Shown here piece by piece: positions 1 through 5,395 of a DNA stretch of 5,395 nucleotides. Origin of the DNA: Paracoccaceae bacterium (GTDB taxonomy: Bacteria; Pseudomonadota; Alphaproteobacteria; Rhodobacterales; Rhodobacteraceae). How positions within the stretch are numbered: position 1 is the first letter of the stretch; each line of letters starts with the position of its first letter. The notes under the pieces were generated by a model. The model ran no database searches, was not told where the DNA came from, and was given only the letters and a program-made list of their open reading frames with translations. The stretch spans positions 1 through 5,395 of the forward strand of contig JALVEX010000042.1 of NCBI GenBank assembly GCA_027030435.1, in the 5' to 3' direction. A program made the translations under genes and the position numbers.

Positions 1-362
1 CGGTAGATCTTCAGCTGCTTAGCGCCGTCAAGAAGCCCCGGCGCGCGGGTGGCAAGGCGCAGCATCGCCGGGAGGGGGGTCATGGTGTAATCGGCGGCGC
101 GGATCAGGAATTCGCGCATTTCCGGGCGCATGGGCGCCACATCGAGCACCCGGGATACGGATCGCAGCTTTTCCGCCGGAAAATCGCCGCTCCCCGGCCC
201 CCAGACCACCCCCATCACCCGGCGCGGCCCGAGCGGCACCTCGACGAAGGCGCCTTCGATCGCGCCGCCCTCCGGCGCCCGGTAATCAAGCAGGCGATCG
301 AGCGGCTCTGCCGTCAGCACGCCGAGCCGCTCGCCCTCGCGGAAGAAGCGCGGCCCGCTCAC
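1..362 (-). CDS. priA: Primosomal protein N' (replication restart helicase PriA), N-terminal part, cut by window edge
   Basis: PriA is a DExH helicase that recognises stalled forks and D-loops and reloads the replisome in the cytoplasm. Only the first 120 codons lie in the window, so the helicase and zinc-binding parts are not visible. The visible part is the N-terminal DNA-binding (3'BD) domain: VGVLTAEPLDR-type start, LDYRAPEGG at about residues 26-34, FVEVPLGPRRVMGVVWG at about 39-55, then RVLDVAPM and YTMTPLPAMLRLATRAPGL, all typical of alphaproteobacterial PriA. An in-frame stop (378-380) lies just upstream, so only TTG (366-368) or GTG (360-362) can start the gene. I chose GTG because a GGGG (370-373) sits 7 bases before it but only 1 base before the TTG. 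The gene diverges from fsa across a 94-base spacer. No frameshift is seen in the visible part. Confidence 0.93.
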   Translation of the reverse strand, partial: MSGPRFFREGERLGVLTAEPLDRLLDYRAPEGGAIEGAFVEVPLGPRRVMGVVWGPGSGDFPAEKLRSVSRVLDVAPMRPEMREFLIRAADYTMTPLPAMLRLATRAPGLLDGAKQLKIY

Positions 363-443
363 GGGCAAGCCCCGGCTTCATTTTCCGGTTCATCCCGGCG
401 AGGGCATGGGATATGGTTTCGGGGAAGGCTCATGATGCAAAGC

Positions 444-447
444 AGGA
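444..447 (+). promoter_or_regulatory. Ribosome binding site of fsa
   Basis: AGGA lies 9 bases before the ATG at 457, within a purine-rich leader. This fixes the fsa start, which also matches the usual MKFFVD N-terminus of the family. Confidence 0.6.
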
Positions 448-456
448 AAAACAGAA

Positions 457-1110
457 ATGAAATTCTTTGTCGATAGCGCAGATGTGGAAGCAATCGCCGA
501 GCTCAACGATCTGGGCATGGTTGACGGGGTGACGACCAACCCCTCCCTCATCCTGAAATCGGGGCGCGACATCATCGAGGTCACGAAGGAGATATGCTCG
601 ATCGTCAAGGGGCCGGTGAGCGCCGAGGTGGTGGCGCTCGAGGCGGAGCAGATGATCGAGGAGGGGCGCAAGCTCGCCGAGATCGCCGACAACATCGCCA
701 TCAAGGTGCCGCTCACGTGGGACGGGCTGAAGGCCTGCAAGGTGCTGACGGGCGAGGGGCGGATGGTGAACGTGACCCTGTGCTTTTCGGCCAATCAGGC
801 TCTTCTGGCGGCCAAGGCCGGCGCCACCTTCATCTCGCCCTTCATCGGCCGGCTTGATGACATCAATCTCGATGGCCTCGATCTGATCGCCGATATCCGC
901 ACGATCTACGACAACTACGGCTTCGAGACGCAGATTCTCGCCGCCTCGGTGCGCTCCGTCAACCACGTGAGCGAGGCGGCGCTGATCGGCGCGGATGTCG
1001 TGACGGCGCCTCCTGCGGTGATCCGCAAGATGGCCGAGCATCCCCTGACGGAGAAGGGCCTTCAGGGCTTTCTGAGGGATTGGGAAAAGACGGGCCAGAA
1101 GATCCTTTAG
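457..1110 (+). CDS. fsa: Transaldolase-like protein of the fructose-6-phosphate aldolase (Fsa/TalC) family
   Basis: A 217-residue cytosolic class I aldolase of the small transaldolase family, the usual full length. It forms a Schiff base with dihydroxyacetone units from sugar phosphates, serving the pentose phosphate pathway. Visible motifs are FVDSADV with Asp6, GVTTNPS at 24-30, IAIKVPLTW with the Schiff-base lysine at Lys83 (equivalent to Lys85 of E. coli FsaA), VNVTLCFS with Thr107, SPFIGRLDD at 127-135 and AASVR. By my hand alignment, E. coli FsaA Gln59 is Glu57 here and Tyr131 is Phe129. These are the residues of true transaldolases, so transaldolase (sedoheptulose-7-P + glyceraldehyde-3-P to erythrose-4-P + fructose-6-P) is the more likely activity despite the common Fsa name. 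The gene diverges from priA and precedes DUF484 by 107 bases, so it may or may not share the xerC transcript. Confidence 0.93.
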   Translation: MKFFVDSADVEAIAELNDLGMVDGVTTNPSLILKSGRDIIEVTKEICSIVKGPVSAEVVALEAEQMIEEGRKLAEIADNIAIKVPLTWDGLKACKVLTGEGRMVNVTLCFSANQALLAAKAGATFISPFIGRLDDINLDGLDLIADIRTIYDNYGFETQILAASVRSVNHVSEAALIGADVVTAPPAVIRKMAEHPLTEKGLQGFLRDWEKTGQKIL

Positions 1111-1217
1111 GCCTATCGGCGCGGATGGTGTATGCTGGCGGCAAAAGACTGGCCGCATGGGGCGGCAAGGGGCACGTTGCAGGTATTAACTCAGGCAGGT
1201 AATCGAGCGGGAAACGG

Positions 1218-1946
1218 ATGACGAATGATGTGACCTCCCCGAAGGAAAGCGGGATCAGGACGTTTCTTCGCGAGAAGATCCTGAAGGAGCCCGACATGAT
1301 CCTCGAGGATCCGGAGGTGCTTCAGGCCCTCGTGGCGGCGAATGAACGGCAGATGGGCAAGAACGTGGTGGATCTGCGCGGCATCGCCATGCAGCGGCTC
1401 GAAGCCCGGCTTGATCGTCTCGAGGATACGCACCGCACGGTGATCGCCGCCGCCTATGACAATCTCGCCGGCACGAACCAGGTGCATCGCGCCATCCTGC
1501 GGATGCTCGAACCGGCCGATTTCGAAGGCTTCCTGCGCAGCCTCGGGGGCGAGGTGCGCGATATCCTCTGCGTGGATTGCATCCGTCTTGTGCTGGAAAG
1601 CGAGATGGAAGCGCGGGGCGAGATTGCCGTGAAGCGGCTCGGTGACGTGCTGCATGTGGCGGAGCCCGGCTTCGTGGCGCGCTATCTCGAGAGCGAGAGC
1701 GGCGGGCCGGTGCGGCAGGTCACGCTGCGCCAGGTGGGTCCGGGCAGCGATGCGATCTATGGCGAGCAGGCCGGATTCATCCGCTCCGAAGCCGCGCTCA
1801 GGCTGGATTTCGGCAGCGAGCGCCTGCCGGGGATGCTGGTGATGGGGGCGGAGGATCCGCATCATTTCCGCCCCGGGCAGGGCACGGATCTGCTTTCCTT
1901 CTTCGCCGGGGTCTTCGAGCGCAGCATGCGCCGCTGGCTGGGCTGA
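1218..1946 (+). CDS. DUF484 family protein (GAF-like), function unknown
   Basis: A 242-residue cytosolic protein of the DUF484 family (Pfam PF04340), found next to xerC in many proteobacteria. The N-terminus has the family pattern FLREKILKEPDMILEDPEVL (16-35). It is followed by a charged helix likely to form a coiled coil (about 50-75), then a GAF-like fold ending in MLVMGAEDPHHF (206-217) and GTDLLSFFAGVFER (222-235). No catalytic residues or membrane segments are seen. The ATG at 1218 has only a weak purine-rich sequence before it (1205-1212). The last base of its stop codon is the first base of the xerC start (TGATG), so the two are coupled. The 107 bases upstream show no gene and only an imperfect hairpin (1132-1158). 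The biochemical role is not established for the family; a link to XerC is suggested only by conserved adjacency. Confidence 0.9.
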   Translation: MTNDVTSPKESGIRTFLREKILKEPDMILEDPEVLQALVAANERQMGKNVVDLRGIAMQRLEARLDRLEDTHRTVIAAAYDNLAGTNQVHRAILRMLEPADFEGFLRSLGGEVRDILCVDCIRLVLESEMEARGEIAVKRLGDVLHVAEPGFVARYLESESGGPVRQVTLRQVGPGSDAIYGEQAGFIRSEAALRLDFGSERLPGMLVMGAEDPHHFRPGQGTDLLSFFAGVFERSMRRWLG

Positions 1947-2875
1947 TGCCCGAAGGCCCGGCCATATCGCCGGCGCTGGCCGATCTTCTCGCCGAGTGGC
2001 TCGGGCGGCTCTCGGATCTGGAAGACGCTTCCCCGAACACGCTGGAGGCCTATCAGGCGGATCTCCTGCGCTTCCTTTCCTTCCTCACCGGGCACCATGC
2101 CGGCCCCTGCGGGCTTTCGGCGCTGCGTGACGTCACCATCACCGACATGCGCGCCTGGATGGCCCATGAGCGCGGACGCGGGATTTCGGCGCGCTCGCTT
2201 GCACGTGCGCTTTCGGCGGTGAAGAGCTTCTATCGCTGGCTCGCGGAGCGCGAGGGCTTCGATCCGAGCGCAGTGCTTGCCACCCGGGCGCCGAAATTTC
2301 ACCGCAAGCTTCCCCGCCCGCTTTCGGAGGATGCCGCCCGCGCCATGCTGGATTGCGTGGGCCAGCAGAGCACGGTTCAATGGGTGGCGGCGCGCGATGT
2401 GGCGCTGCTCACGCTTCTGTGGGGATCGGGGCTCAGGATATCGGAAGCGCTTTCGCTGCGGCGCGGGGACGCGCCCTTGCCCGAGGCTTTGCGCATCAGG
2501 GGCAAGGGAGGGCGCGAGCGCAACGTGCCGGTGCTGCCGGTGGCGCGCGCAGCGGTGGATCGATACCTGGCGCTCTGCCCCCATGGCGGCGGGCCGGAAG
2601 CGCCGCTCTGGCGCGGTGTGCGCGGGGGCGCGCTTTCGCCGCGGGCCGTGCAGAAGGTGATGGCCGCGGCGCGCGAACAGCTGGGCCTTCCCGCATCCGC
2701 AACCCCCCACGCCCTGCGCCACAGCTTTGCCACCCATCTGCTTGGCGCGGGCGGGGATCTTCGCGCCATCCAGGAGCTTCTCGGCCATGCCTCCCTCTCC
2801 ACCACGCAGGGTTATACGGCCGTTGACAGCGCCCATCTGATGGAAATTTACCAGAAGGCCCATCCGCGCGCCTGA
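1946..2875 (+). CDS. xerC: Tyrosine recombinase XerC
   Basis: Site-specific recombinase that, with XerD, resolves chromosome dimers at dif during division. The length of 309 residues is normal. The N-terminal SAM-like core-binding domain spans about 10-105 (SPNTLEAYQADLLRFL; ARALSAVKSFYRWL). The catalytic domain follows with every active-site residue: Arg164 (GSGLRISEAL), Lys187 (RGKGGRERNVPV), His255 and Arg258 (PHALRHSFATHLL), His281 (LLGHASLSTTQ) and the nucleophile Tyr290 (GYTAVD). The end is the usual YQKAHPRA. Intact active site, length and the DUF484 neighbour point to the housekeeping enzyme rather than a phage integrase. XerD is the alternative, but the DUF484-xerC pairing favours XerC. 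The start overlaps the DUF484 stop by one base and has no clear Shine-Dalgarno of its own, as expected for translational coupling. No dif-like site is seen in the window. Confidence 0.95.
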   Translation: MPEGPAISPALADLLAEWLGRLSDLEDASPNTLEAYQADLLRFLSFLTGHHAGPCGLSALRDVTITDMRAWMAHERGRGISARSLARALSAVKSFYRWLAEREGFDPSAVLATRAPKFHRKLPRPLSEDAARAMLDCVGQQSTVQWVAARDVALLTLLWGSGLRISEALSLRRGDAPLPEALRIRGKGGRERNVPVLPVARAAVDRYLALCPHGGGPEAPLWRGVRGGALSPRAVQKVMAAAREQLGLPASATPHALRHSFATHLLGAGGDLRAIQELLGHASLSTTQGYTAVDSAHLMEIYQKAHPRA

Positions 2876-2934
2876 CGGACCCCGTGCCGGGCAAAACATT
2901 TGCGTAAAGCGCGGTTTTCGGCCATTCAAGCTCA

Positions 2935-3639
2935 ATGAGCAAGAAAGCAATGGCCTATTTCGTCCATCTCTTCACCGCAACTGGCGCGGTAATCGCCATG
3001 CTTGCGATGCTGGCCGCGGTGGAGCAGAAATGGAGCCTGATGTTCCTGTGGTTGGTGGTGGCCTTTCTTGTGGACGGGATTGACGGCCCGCTTGCGCGCA
3101 GGTTCGAGGTGAAGCGCTATGCGCCGCAGATCGATGGCGTGCTCCTCGATCTGATCATCGATTACCTGACTTACGTTTTCGTGCCGGCCTATGCGCTCTT
3201 CAAATCCGGCCTGCTGCCGGGCTGGACGGGCTGGACGGCGATCATCGTCATCACCTTCGCTTCGGCGCTCTATTTCGCCGATACGCGGATGAAGACGAAG
3301 GATAATTCCTTCGCCGGATTTCCCGGCTGCTGGAACATGGTCGCGATCGTGATGTTCGCCCTCTCGCCGGGATTCTGGACGATCCTCGCGGTGGTGGTGA
3401 CTCTCTCCATCGCCATGTTCACGCCGCTGAAATTCATCCATCCGGTGCGCACCGAGCGCTGGCGCGCCGTATCGCTGCCGATGGCGATCGCCTGGACGTT
3501 TTTCGCCGGCTGGGCGGCATGGCAGGATTTCCATCCCGACAGCTGGGCGCATTGGGGGCTGGTCGTGACCAGCCTCTATCTGCTCTGCGCAGGGATCCTG
3601 CAACAGATCATCCCCGAGCGCCGCCGCCGCATGGCCTGA
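2935..3639 (+). CDS. pcs: Phosphatidylcholine synthase (CDP-diacylglycerol-choline O-phosphatidyltransferase)
   Basis: An inner-membrane enzyme of 234 residues that joins choline to CDP-diacylglycerol, giving phosphatidylcholine and CMP (EC 2.7.8.24), the one-step route of many host-associated and marine alphaproteobacteria. The CDP-alcohol motif is complete: Asp50-Gly51-x2-Ala54-Arg55-x12-Gly68-x3-Asp72-x3-Asp76. The x12 spacing, instead of the classical x8, matches rhizobial Pcs as I recall it. Other Pcs-like stretches are FVPAYALFKSG, ALYFADTRMKT (111-121), GFPGCWNM (128-135) and KFIHPVR (166-172). About eight hydrophobic segments are visible (roughly 13-30, 34-47, 70-88, 102-115, 132-146, 148-163, 183-198, 206-225). 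The start is uncertain: ATG at 2935 lacks a clear Shine-Dalgarno, and ATG at 2950 (Met6) has only a weak AAGAAAG before it. It follows xerC by 59 bases and converges on the methyltransferase gene. Confidence 0.94.
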   Translation: MSKKAMAYFVHLFTATGAVIAMLAMLAAVEQKWSLMFLWLVVAFLVDGIDGPLARRFEVKRYAPQIDGVLLDLIIDYLTYVFVPAYALFKSGLLPGWTGWTAIIVITFASALYFADTRMKTKDNSFAGFPGCWNMVAIVMFALSPGFWTILAVVVTLSIAMFTPLKFIHPVRTERWRAVSLPMAIAWTFFAGWAAWQDFHPDSWAHWGLVVTSLYLLCAGILQQIIPERRRRMA

Positions 3640-3640
3640 G

Positions 3641-3658
3641 AGGGATCAGGCGATCCTT
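3641..3658. terminator. Short palindromic hairpin between convergent stops, possible weak bidirectional terminator
   Basis: GGATC-AGGC-GATCC forms a 5-bp perfect stem, extended by one G-U and one A-T pair to 7 bp, with a 4-base loop. It lies where pcs (stop ends 3639) and the methyltransferase (stop begins 3646) converge, and it includes the methyltransferase stop codon. It is short, and only two T residues follow on the plus side, so it is not a canonical intrinsic terminator. Confidence 0.25.
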
Positions 3659-4569
3659 ACAAGCTTGAACACCGTAAGCTGATTGCGCCGGATTCCGGCA
3701 TGGACACAGCGAAAGCCGCGCTTGTCATACTTGCGGATATCCTTCTGGAAACGGCCGACGGCTTCCATGTATTCCTTGTCATCCAGCAGGTGGCGTTGAA
3801 CCGGATTGGGAATGATGAGGACGGATTCGCGGGCGATGCGGGTGAACTCATCCACAATCCCTATCCAGTCGAGAGGATGGCAGTAATGCTCGATCGCATC
3901 CAAGCAGATCACGCTGTCGAAGGCATTTTCCTCATAAGGGTAGGGCACATGGCCGGCATCGAAAAGATCGACCTCGATCCCGATGCTCTCGATGATGGGG
4001 CGATAGGGCCAGTCGAGCCTGTCGTCATTCCCGTCAAGCAGTCCATGATCGTCCGGAAGACCCTCGAGGCTGTGTTCATTGAGCCTGCGGAAGCGGGTAT
4101 CCACCGGCGCGCGCCCGCCGAGAAAATTCGCGTAATCGTTACCCCGCACCTCATGGCCGAAATGGCGCAGGATCTCGAGCGTGGCCCCGTGCGCGGTGGA
4201 CATTTCCAGCACCTTTTTCGCCTGCCCCCGCTGCATGAGTTCGGGCATGTATTGCAGCAGCAGGGCCCAGGAACGGCGGATGTTCTTGAACCGCAGAAGG
4301 TATTTCTTCTGCACCCTGGATAGGCGCCCTTCCAGATCCTCATCCGACAGCTCGTAGGCGTGGGTGAATTCCTCTGGCGGAACTTCATCGAAGGTGGCGA
4401 TGATTTCGTCCACCGTGGGCTGCGTTTCCCGTTTGCCGAAATGGAAACGGCTCTGGAATTCCTCACGAAATCCGGGAATGCGATCGGCATATTCCGGCCA
4501 GCCGCCACGCTGACCGGCCGGATATCTGCGCTCCCAATATACGAGATCCTTTGCATTTTTGTGGCGCAT
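3646..4569 (-). CDS. Class I SAM-dependent methyltransferase, substrate unknown
   Basis: A 307-residue, probably cytosolic protein. The C-terminal half is a Rossmann-type methyltransferase domain. The motif I strand and loop are VLEMSTAHGA (120-129), followed by HEVRGNDY with Asp145 closing strand 2. Then come LFDAGHVPYPYEENAFDSVICLDAIEH (202-228; motif IV region) and RESVLIIPNP (247-256), as in Methyltransf_11 proteins. Residues 1-115 are rich in charged and aromatic residues, predicted helical, with no domain I recognise and no signal peptide or membrane segment. The glycine loop reads STAHG where GxGxG is usual. An in-frame TTG (4591-4593) would add 8 residues, but ATG at 4569 has an AGGG 9 bases upstream and is preferred. 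GC is visibly lower than in its neighbours. It converges on pcs; a lipid or glycan substrate is possible, but nothing in the sequence shows it. Confidence 0.85.
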   Translation of the reverse strand: MRHKNAKDLVYWERRYPAGQRGGWPEYADRIPGFREEFQSRFHFGKRETQPTVDEIIATFDEVPPEEFTHAYELSDEDLEGRLSRVQKKYLLRFKNIRRSWALLLQYMPELMQRGQAKKVLEMSTAHGATLEILRHFGHEVRGNDYANFLGGRAPVDTRFRRLNEHSLEGLPDDHGLLDGNDDRLDWPYRPIIESIGIEVDLFDAGHVPYPYEENAFDSVICLDAIEHYCHPLDWIGIVDEFTRIARESVLIIPNPVQRHLLDDKEYMEAVGRFQKDIRKYDKRGFRCVHAGIRRNQLTVFKLVRIA

Positions 4570-4578
4570 TGATGCAAG

Positions 4579-4582
4579 CCCT
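4579..4582 (-). promoter_or_regulatory. Ribosome binding site deciding the methyltransferase start
   Basis: On the minus strand AGGG, within CGGGCAGGG, lies 9 bases before the ATG at 4569. The competing TTG at 4593 has no comparable sequence before it. Confidence 0.5.
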
Positions 4583-4602
4583 GCCCGTTTCAAGGAAATC
4601 CG

Positions 4603-4618
4603 TTAAACTTGCGTAAAC
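4603..4618 (-). promoter_or_regulatory. CtrA-like binding site upstream of the methyltransferase gene
   Basis: Read on the minus strand, TTTA-N7-TTAAC matches the CtrA consensus TTAA-N7-TTAAC at 8 of 9 fixed positions. Read on the plus strand, TTAA-N7-TAAAC also matches 8 of 9. It lies about 35-50 bases before the ATG at 4569, in the most AT-rich stretch of the window. A weak -10-like TAATAT (4620-4625, minus) lies next to it. CtrA is the cell-cycle and motility regulator of alphaproteobacteria. The match is by eye only, and one such match can occur by chance. Confidence 0.25.
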
Positions 4619-4693
4619 ATATTAGGGACAGGTGCCTTCAGGCAAGCGGTGAAGCGGCGCACGGTTATCGTTTTCGGATGGCGCGATGCCGTT

Positions 4694-5047
4694 TCAACTC
4701 TTGTCACCATCCAGAACCACCGGCTTGCCGTGGGGAGTCGAGAGATAGGCGGCTTCCCAGGCCTTCTTGCGCTCGGCCAGGATTTGCGGGCTGATACCGC
4801 CCCTGGCGGCGAGCAGTTCCTCGAGCGCCTCGACGGCGCAGAGATAATAGCCTTCCACCGTATCGGGATCGCGGCGCGCCTCCGCCTTTGCCCGCGCCGC
4901 GCCGAGCGCTTCGGCCCATTCCCCGGCGCTGAAAAGGCCGGCCTGCACCAGGCTGTCGGCCAGGGCCAGCACCTGTGCGTGCCAGGGCTCGTCAAACACC
5001 GGGCCATCATCGCCCTCAAGCGGCTTCGGGCTTTCATTCGGGCTCAA
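4694..5047 (-). CDS. Nitrile hydratase accessory (activator) protein
   Basis: A 117-residue cytosolic protein of the nitrile hydratase accessory family (P14K/NhlE type), which resembles the N-terminal helical domain of the beta subunit and helps load the metal into the alpha subunit. Family features are PVFDEPWHAQVLALADSL (16-33), a GLFSAGEWAEALG helix (37-49), YYLCAVEALEELLAARGGIS (67-86), a long helix LAERKKAWEAAYL (90-102) and the ending TPHGKPVVL (104-112). No ATG fits the start: the ATG at 5037, overlapping the beta stop as ATGA, is in another frame. I chose TTG at 5045-5047 because GGGAGAG (5053-5059) lies 5 bases upstream. This gives a 14-base overlap with the beta subunit gene. The longer in-frame extension towards 5203 lies wholly inside the beta gene in another frame and does not look like protein. 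GTG within GPVF is a later, less likely start. Confidence 0.9.
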   Translation of the reverse strand: MSPNESPKPLEGDDGPVFDEPWHAQVLALADSLVQAGLFSAGEWAEALGAARAKAEARRDPDTVEGYYLCAVEALEELLAARGGISPQILAERKKAWEAAYLSTPHGKPVVLDGDKS

Positions 5048-5395
5048 GGTAGCTCTCCCACAGATCGAGATGCACGCCATCGCGGGGATCGGCTTCCTCG
5101 CCCCAGAGATCGGGCGCGGCGAAGAACACGGAATAGACATGCTGGCCCTCGTGGATGCCACGCGCGCCCAGATCGGCAAAGAGGTGGCTGCCCCAATGGG
5201 CATGGATGGTGCCGGTGCGTCCGCGCACGTAGCGGGGCAGGCGGGTGTGGTGATCGCGCCCGAGCGGGGGATCGGTGACGGCGCGCACGCGATCCCCGGG
5301 GGCGAAACGGGCGGGGCCGGGAGCCGGGGCCTCGAAGCTCGTATTTTCCCGGCGCGCGCGGGCGATCACCTCTTCGAGGCTCTCGGGCGGAGGCG
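5034..5395 (-). CDS. nthB: Nitrile hydratase beta subunit, C-terminal half, cut by window edge
   Basis: The beta subunit pairs with the Fe- or Co-binding alpha subunit to hydrate nitriles to amides in the cytoplasm. About 119 residues are visible, roughly half of the usual 220 or so. They cover the SH3-like C-terminal barrel: RFAPGDRVRAV, HHTRLPRYVRGRTGTI (with the conserved arginine-rich strand of the family), an FADLGARG loop, VYSVFFAAPDLWGEEADPRD and the ending VHLDLWESYLEPE. The frame stays open to the right edge, where it begins PPPESLEEVIARARREN. The alpha subunit, with its CxxCSC metal motif, would lie beyond the window if the order is alpha-beta-accessory, so Fe versus Co type cannot be told. 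The stop (5034-5036) lies inside the accessory gene. Confidence 0.93.
   Translation of the reverse strand, partial: PPPESLEEVIARARRENTSFEAPAPGPARFAPGDRVRAVTDPPLGRDHHTRLPRYVRGRTGTIHAHWGSHLFADLGARGIHEGQHVYSVFFAAPDLWGEEADPRDGVHLDLWESYLEPE
5053..5059 (-). promoter_or_regulatory. Strong ribosome binding site before the TTG start of the nitrile hydratase accessory gene
   Basis: On the minus strand GGGAGAG lies 5 bases before TTG (5047-5045), inside the last codons of the beta subunit. It is the best Shine-Dalgarno sequence in this part of the window and decides the start of a gene that lacks any in-frame ATG start. Confidence 0.6.

Noticed and set aside
389..417. Promoter for fsa (TTCATC, 17 bases, TATGGT)
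   Set aside because: Only 3 and 4 of 6 positions match the sigma-70 consensus. A promoter must exist in the divergent spacer, but this one is not supported well enough to list.
430..1158. Long minus-strand open frame (242 codons) opposite fsa
   Set aside because: It lies opposite a clearly recognised gene, and its product is rich in His, Arg and Asp runs typical of antisense frames in GC-rich DNA. No family is recognised.
1132..1158. Hairpin after fsa as a terminator
   Set aside because: The stem is about 7 bp with a bulge and a 12-base loop, and no T run follows.
1946..2875. XerC as a phage or integrative-element integrase
   Set aside because: It lies in a housekeeping block next to DUF484, with typical Xer length and ending. 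No attachment repeats or mobile genes are present.
2881..2891. Terminator after xerC (CCCG-TGC-CGGG)
   Set aside because: A 4-bp stem with a 3-base loop and no T run is expected by chance in GC-rich DNA.
1862..2950. Minus-strand open frame of 362 codons opposite xerC
   Set aside because: Longer than xerC itself, but its composition (Arg, Ala, Gly, Pro rich) and lack of motifs mark it as a GC-driven shadow. XerC has all its catalytic residues in the other strand.
3700..4323. Plus-strand open frame of 207 codons opposite the methyltransferase
   Set aside because: The minus-strand frame has methyltransferase motifs and a ribosome binding site. The plus frame shows no recognisable domain.
4633..4644. 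Palindrome TGCCTTCAGGCA downstream of the nitrile hydratase accessory gene as a terminator
   Set aside because: The stem is only 4 bp with no adjoining T run on the minus strand, and it does not extend.
4603..5037. Minus-strand frame starting at the ATG that overlaps the nitrile hydratase beta stop
   Set aside because: It starts with a tempting ATGA overlap, but the product is Arg, Ala and Ser rich. The accessory protein is clearly encoded in a different frame over the same bases.

Overview
The window is GC-rich and has the gene content and protein sequences of an alphaproteobacterium, most likely of the Rhodobacterales (Roseobacter/Rhodobacter type). The argument is by recognition of family sequences, not by a database search: the order priA (divergent), transaldolase-like fsa, DUF484, xerC, and then a phosphatidylcholine synthase with the Pcs form of the CDP-alcohol motif.

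Layout. Positions 1-362 (minus) hold the N-terminal 120 codons of primosomal helicase PriA, which runs off the left edge. It diverges from fsa (457-1110, plus) across a 94-base spacer. On the plus strand follow a DUF484 protein (1218-1946) and the tyrosine recombinase XerC (1946-2875), which overlap by one base (TGATG) and are almost certainly co-transcribed. After a 59-base gap comes pcs (2935-3639), a membrane enzyme making phosphatidylcholine from CDP-diacylglycerol and choline. It converges, with only six bases between stops, on a minus-strand SAM-dependent methyltransferase of unknown substrate (3646-4569). A 124-base spacer, AT-rich by local standards and with a CtrA-like site, separates that gene from the end of a nitrile hydratase operon on the minus strand: the accessory/activator protein (4694-5047) and the C-terminal half of the beta subunit (5034-5395, running off the right edge).

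How the genes relate. The left two thirds look like a conserved housekeeping block: replication restart (PriA), chromosome dimer resolution (XerC), sugar-phosphate metabolism (Fsa/transaldolase) and membrane lipid synthesis (Pcs). The right part is catabolic: nitrile to amide conversion, with its metallochaperone-like accessory protein translated in overlap with the beta subunit. The methyltransferase between them has visibly lower GC than both sides and an unusual glycine-poor motif I, so it is the least explained gene here.

I see no transfer RNA, ribosomal RNA, CRISPR array, insertion sequence or clear intrinsic terminator. There is no gene-free stretch longer than 300 bases. I found no strong evidence of a wholly new system; the findings are modest and ranked accordingly.
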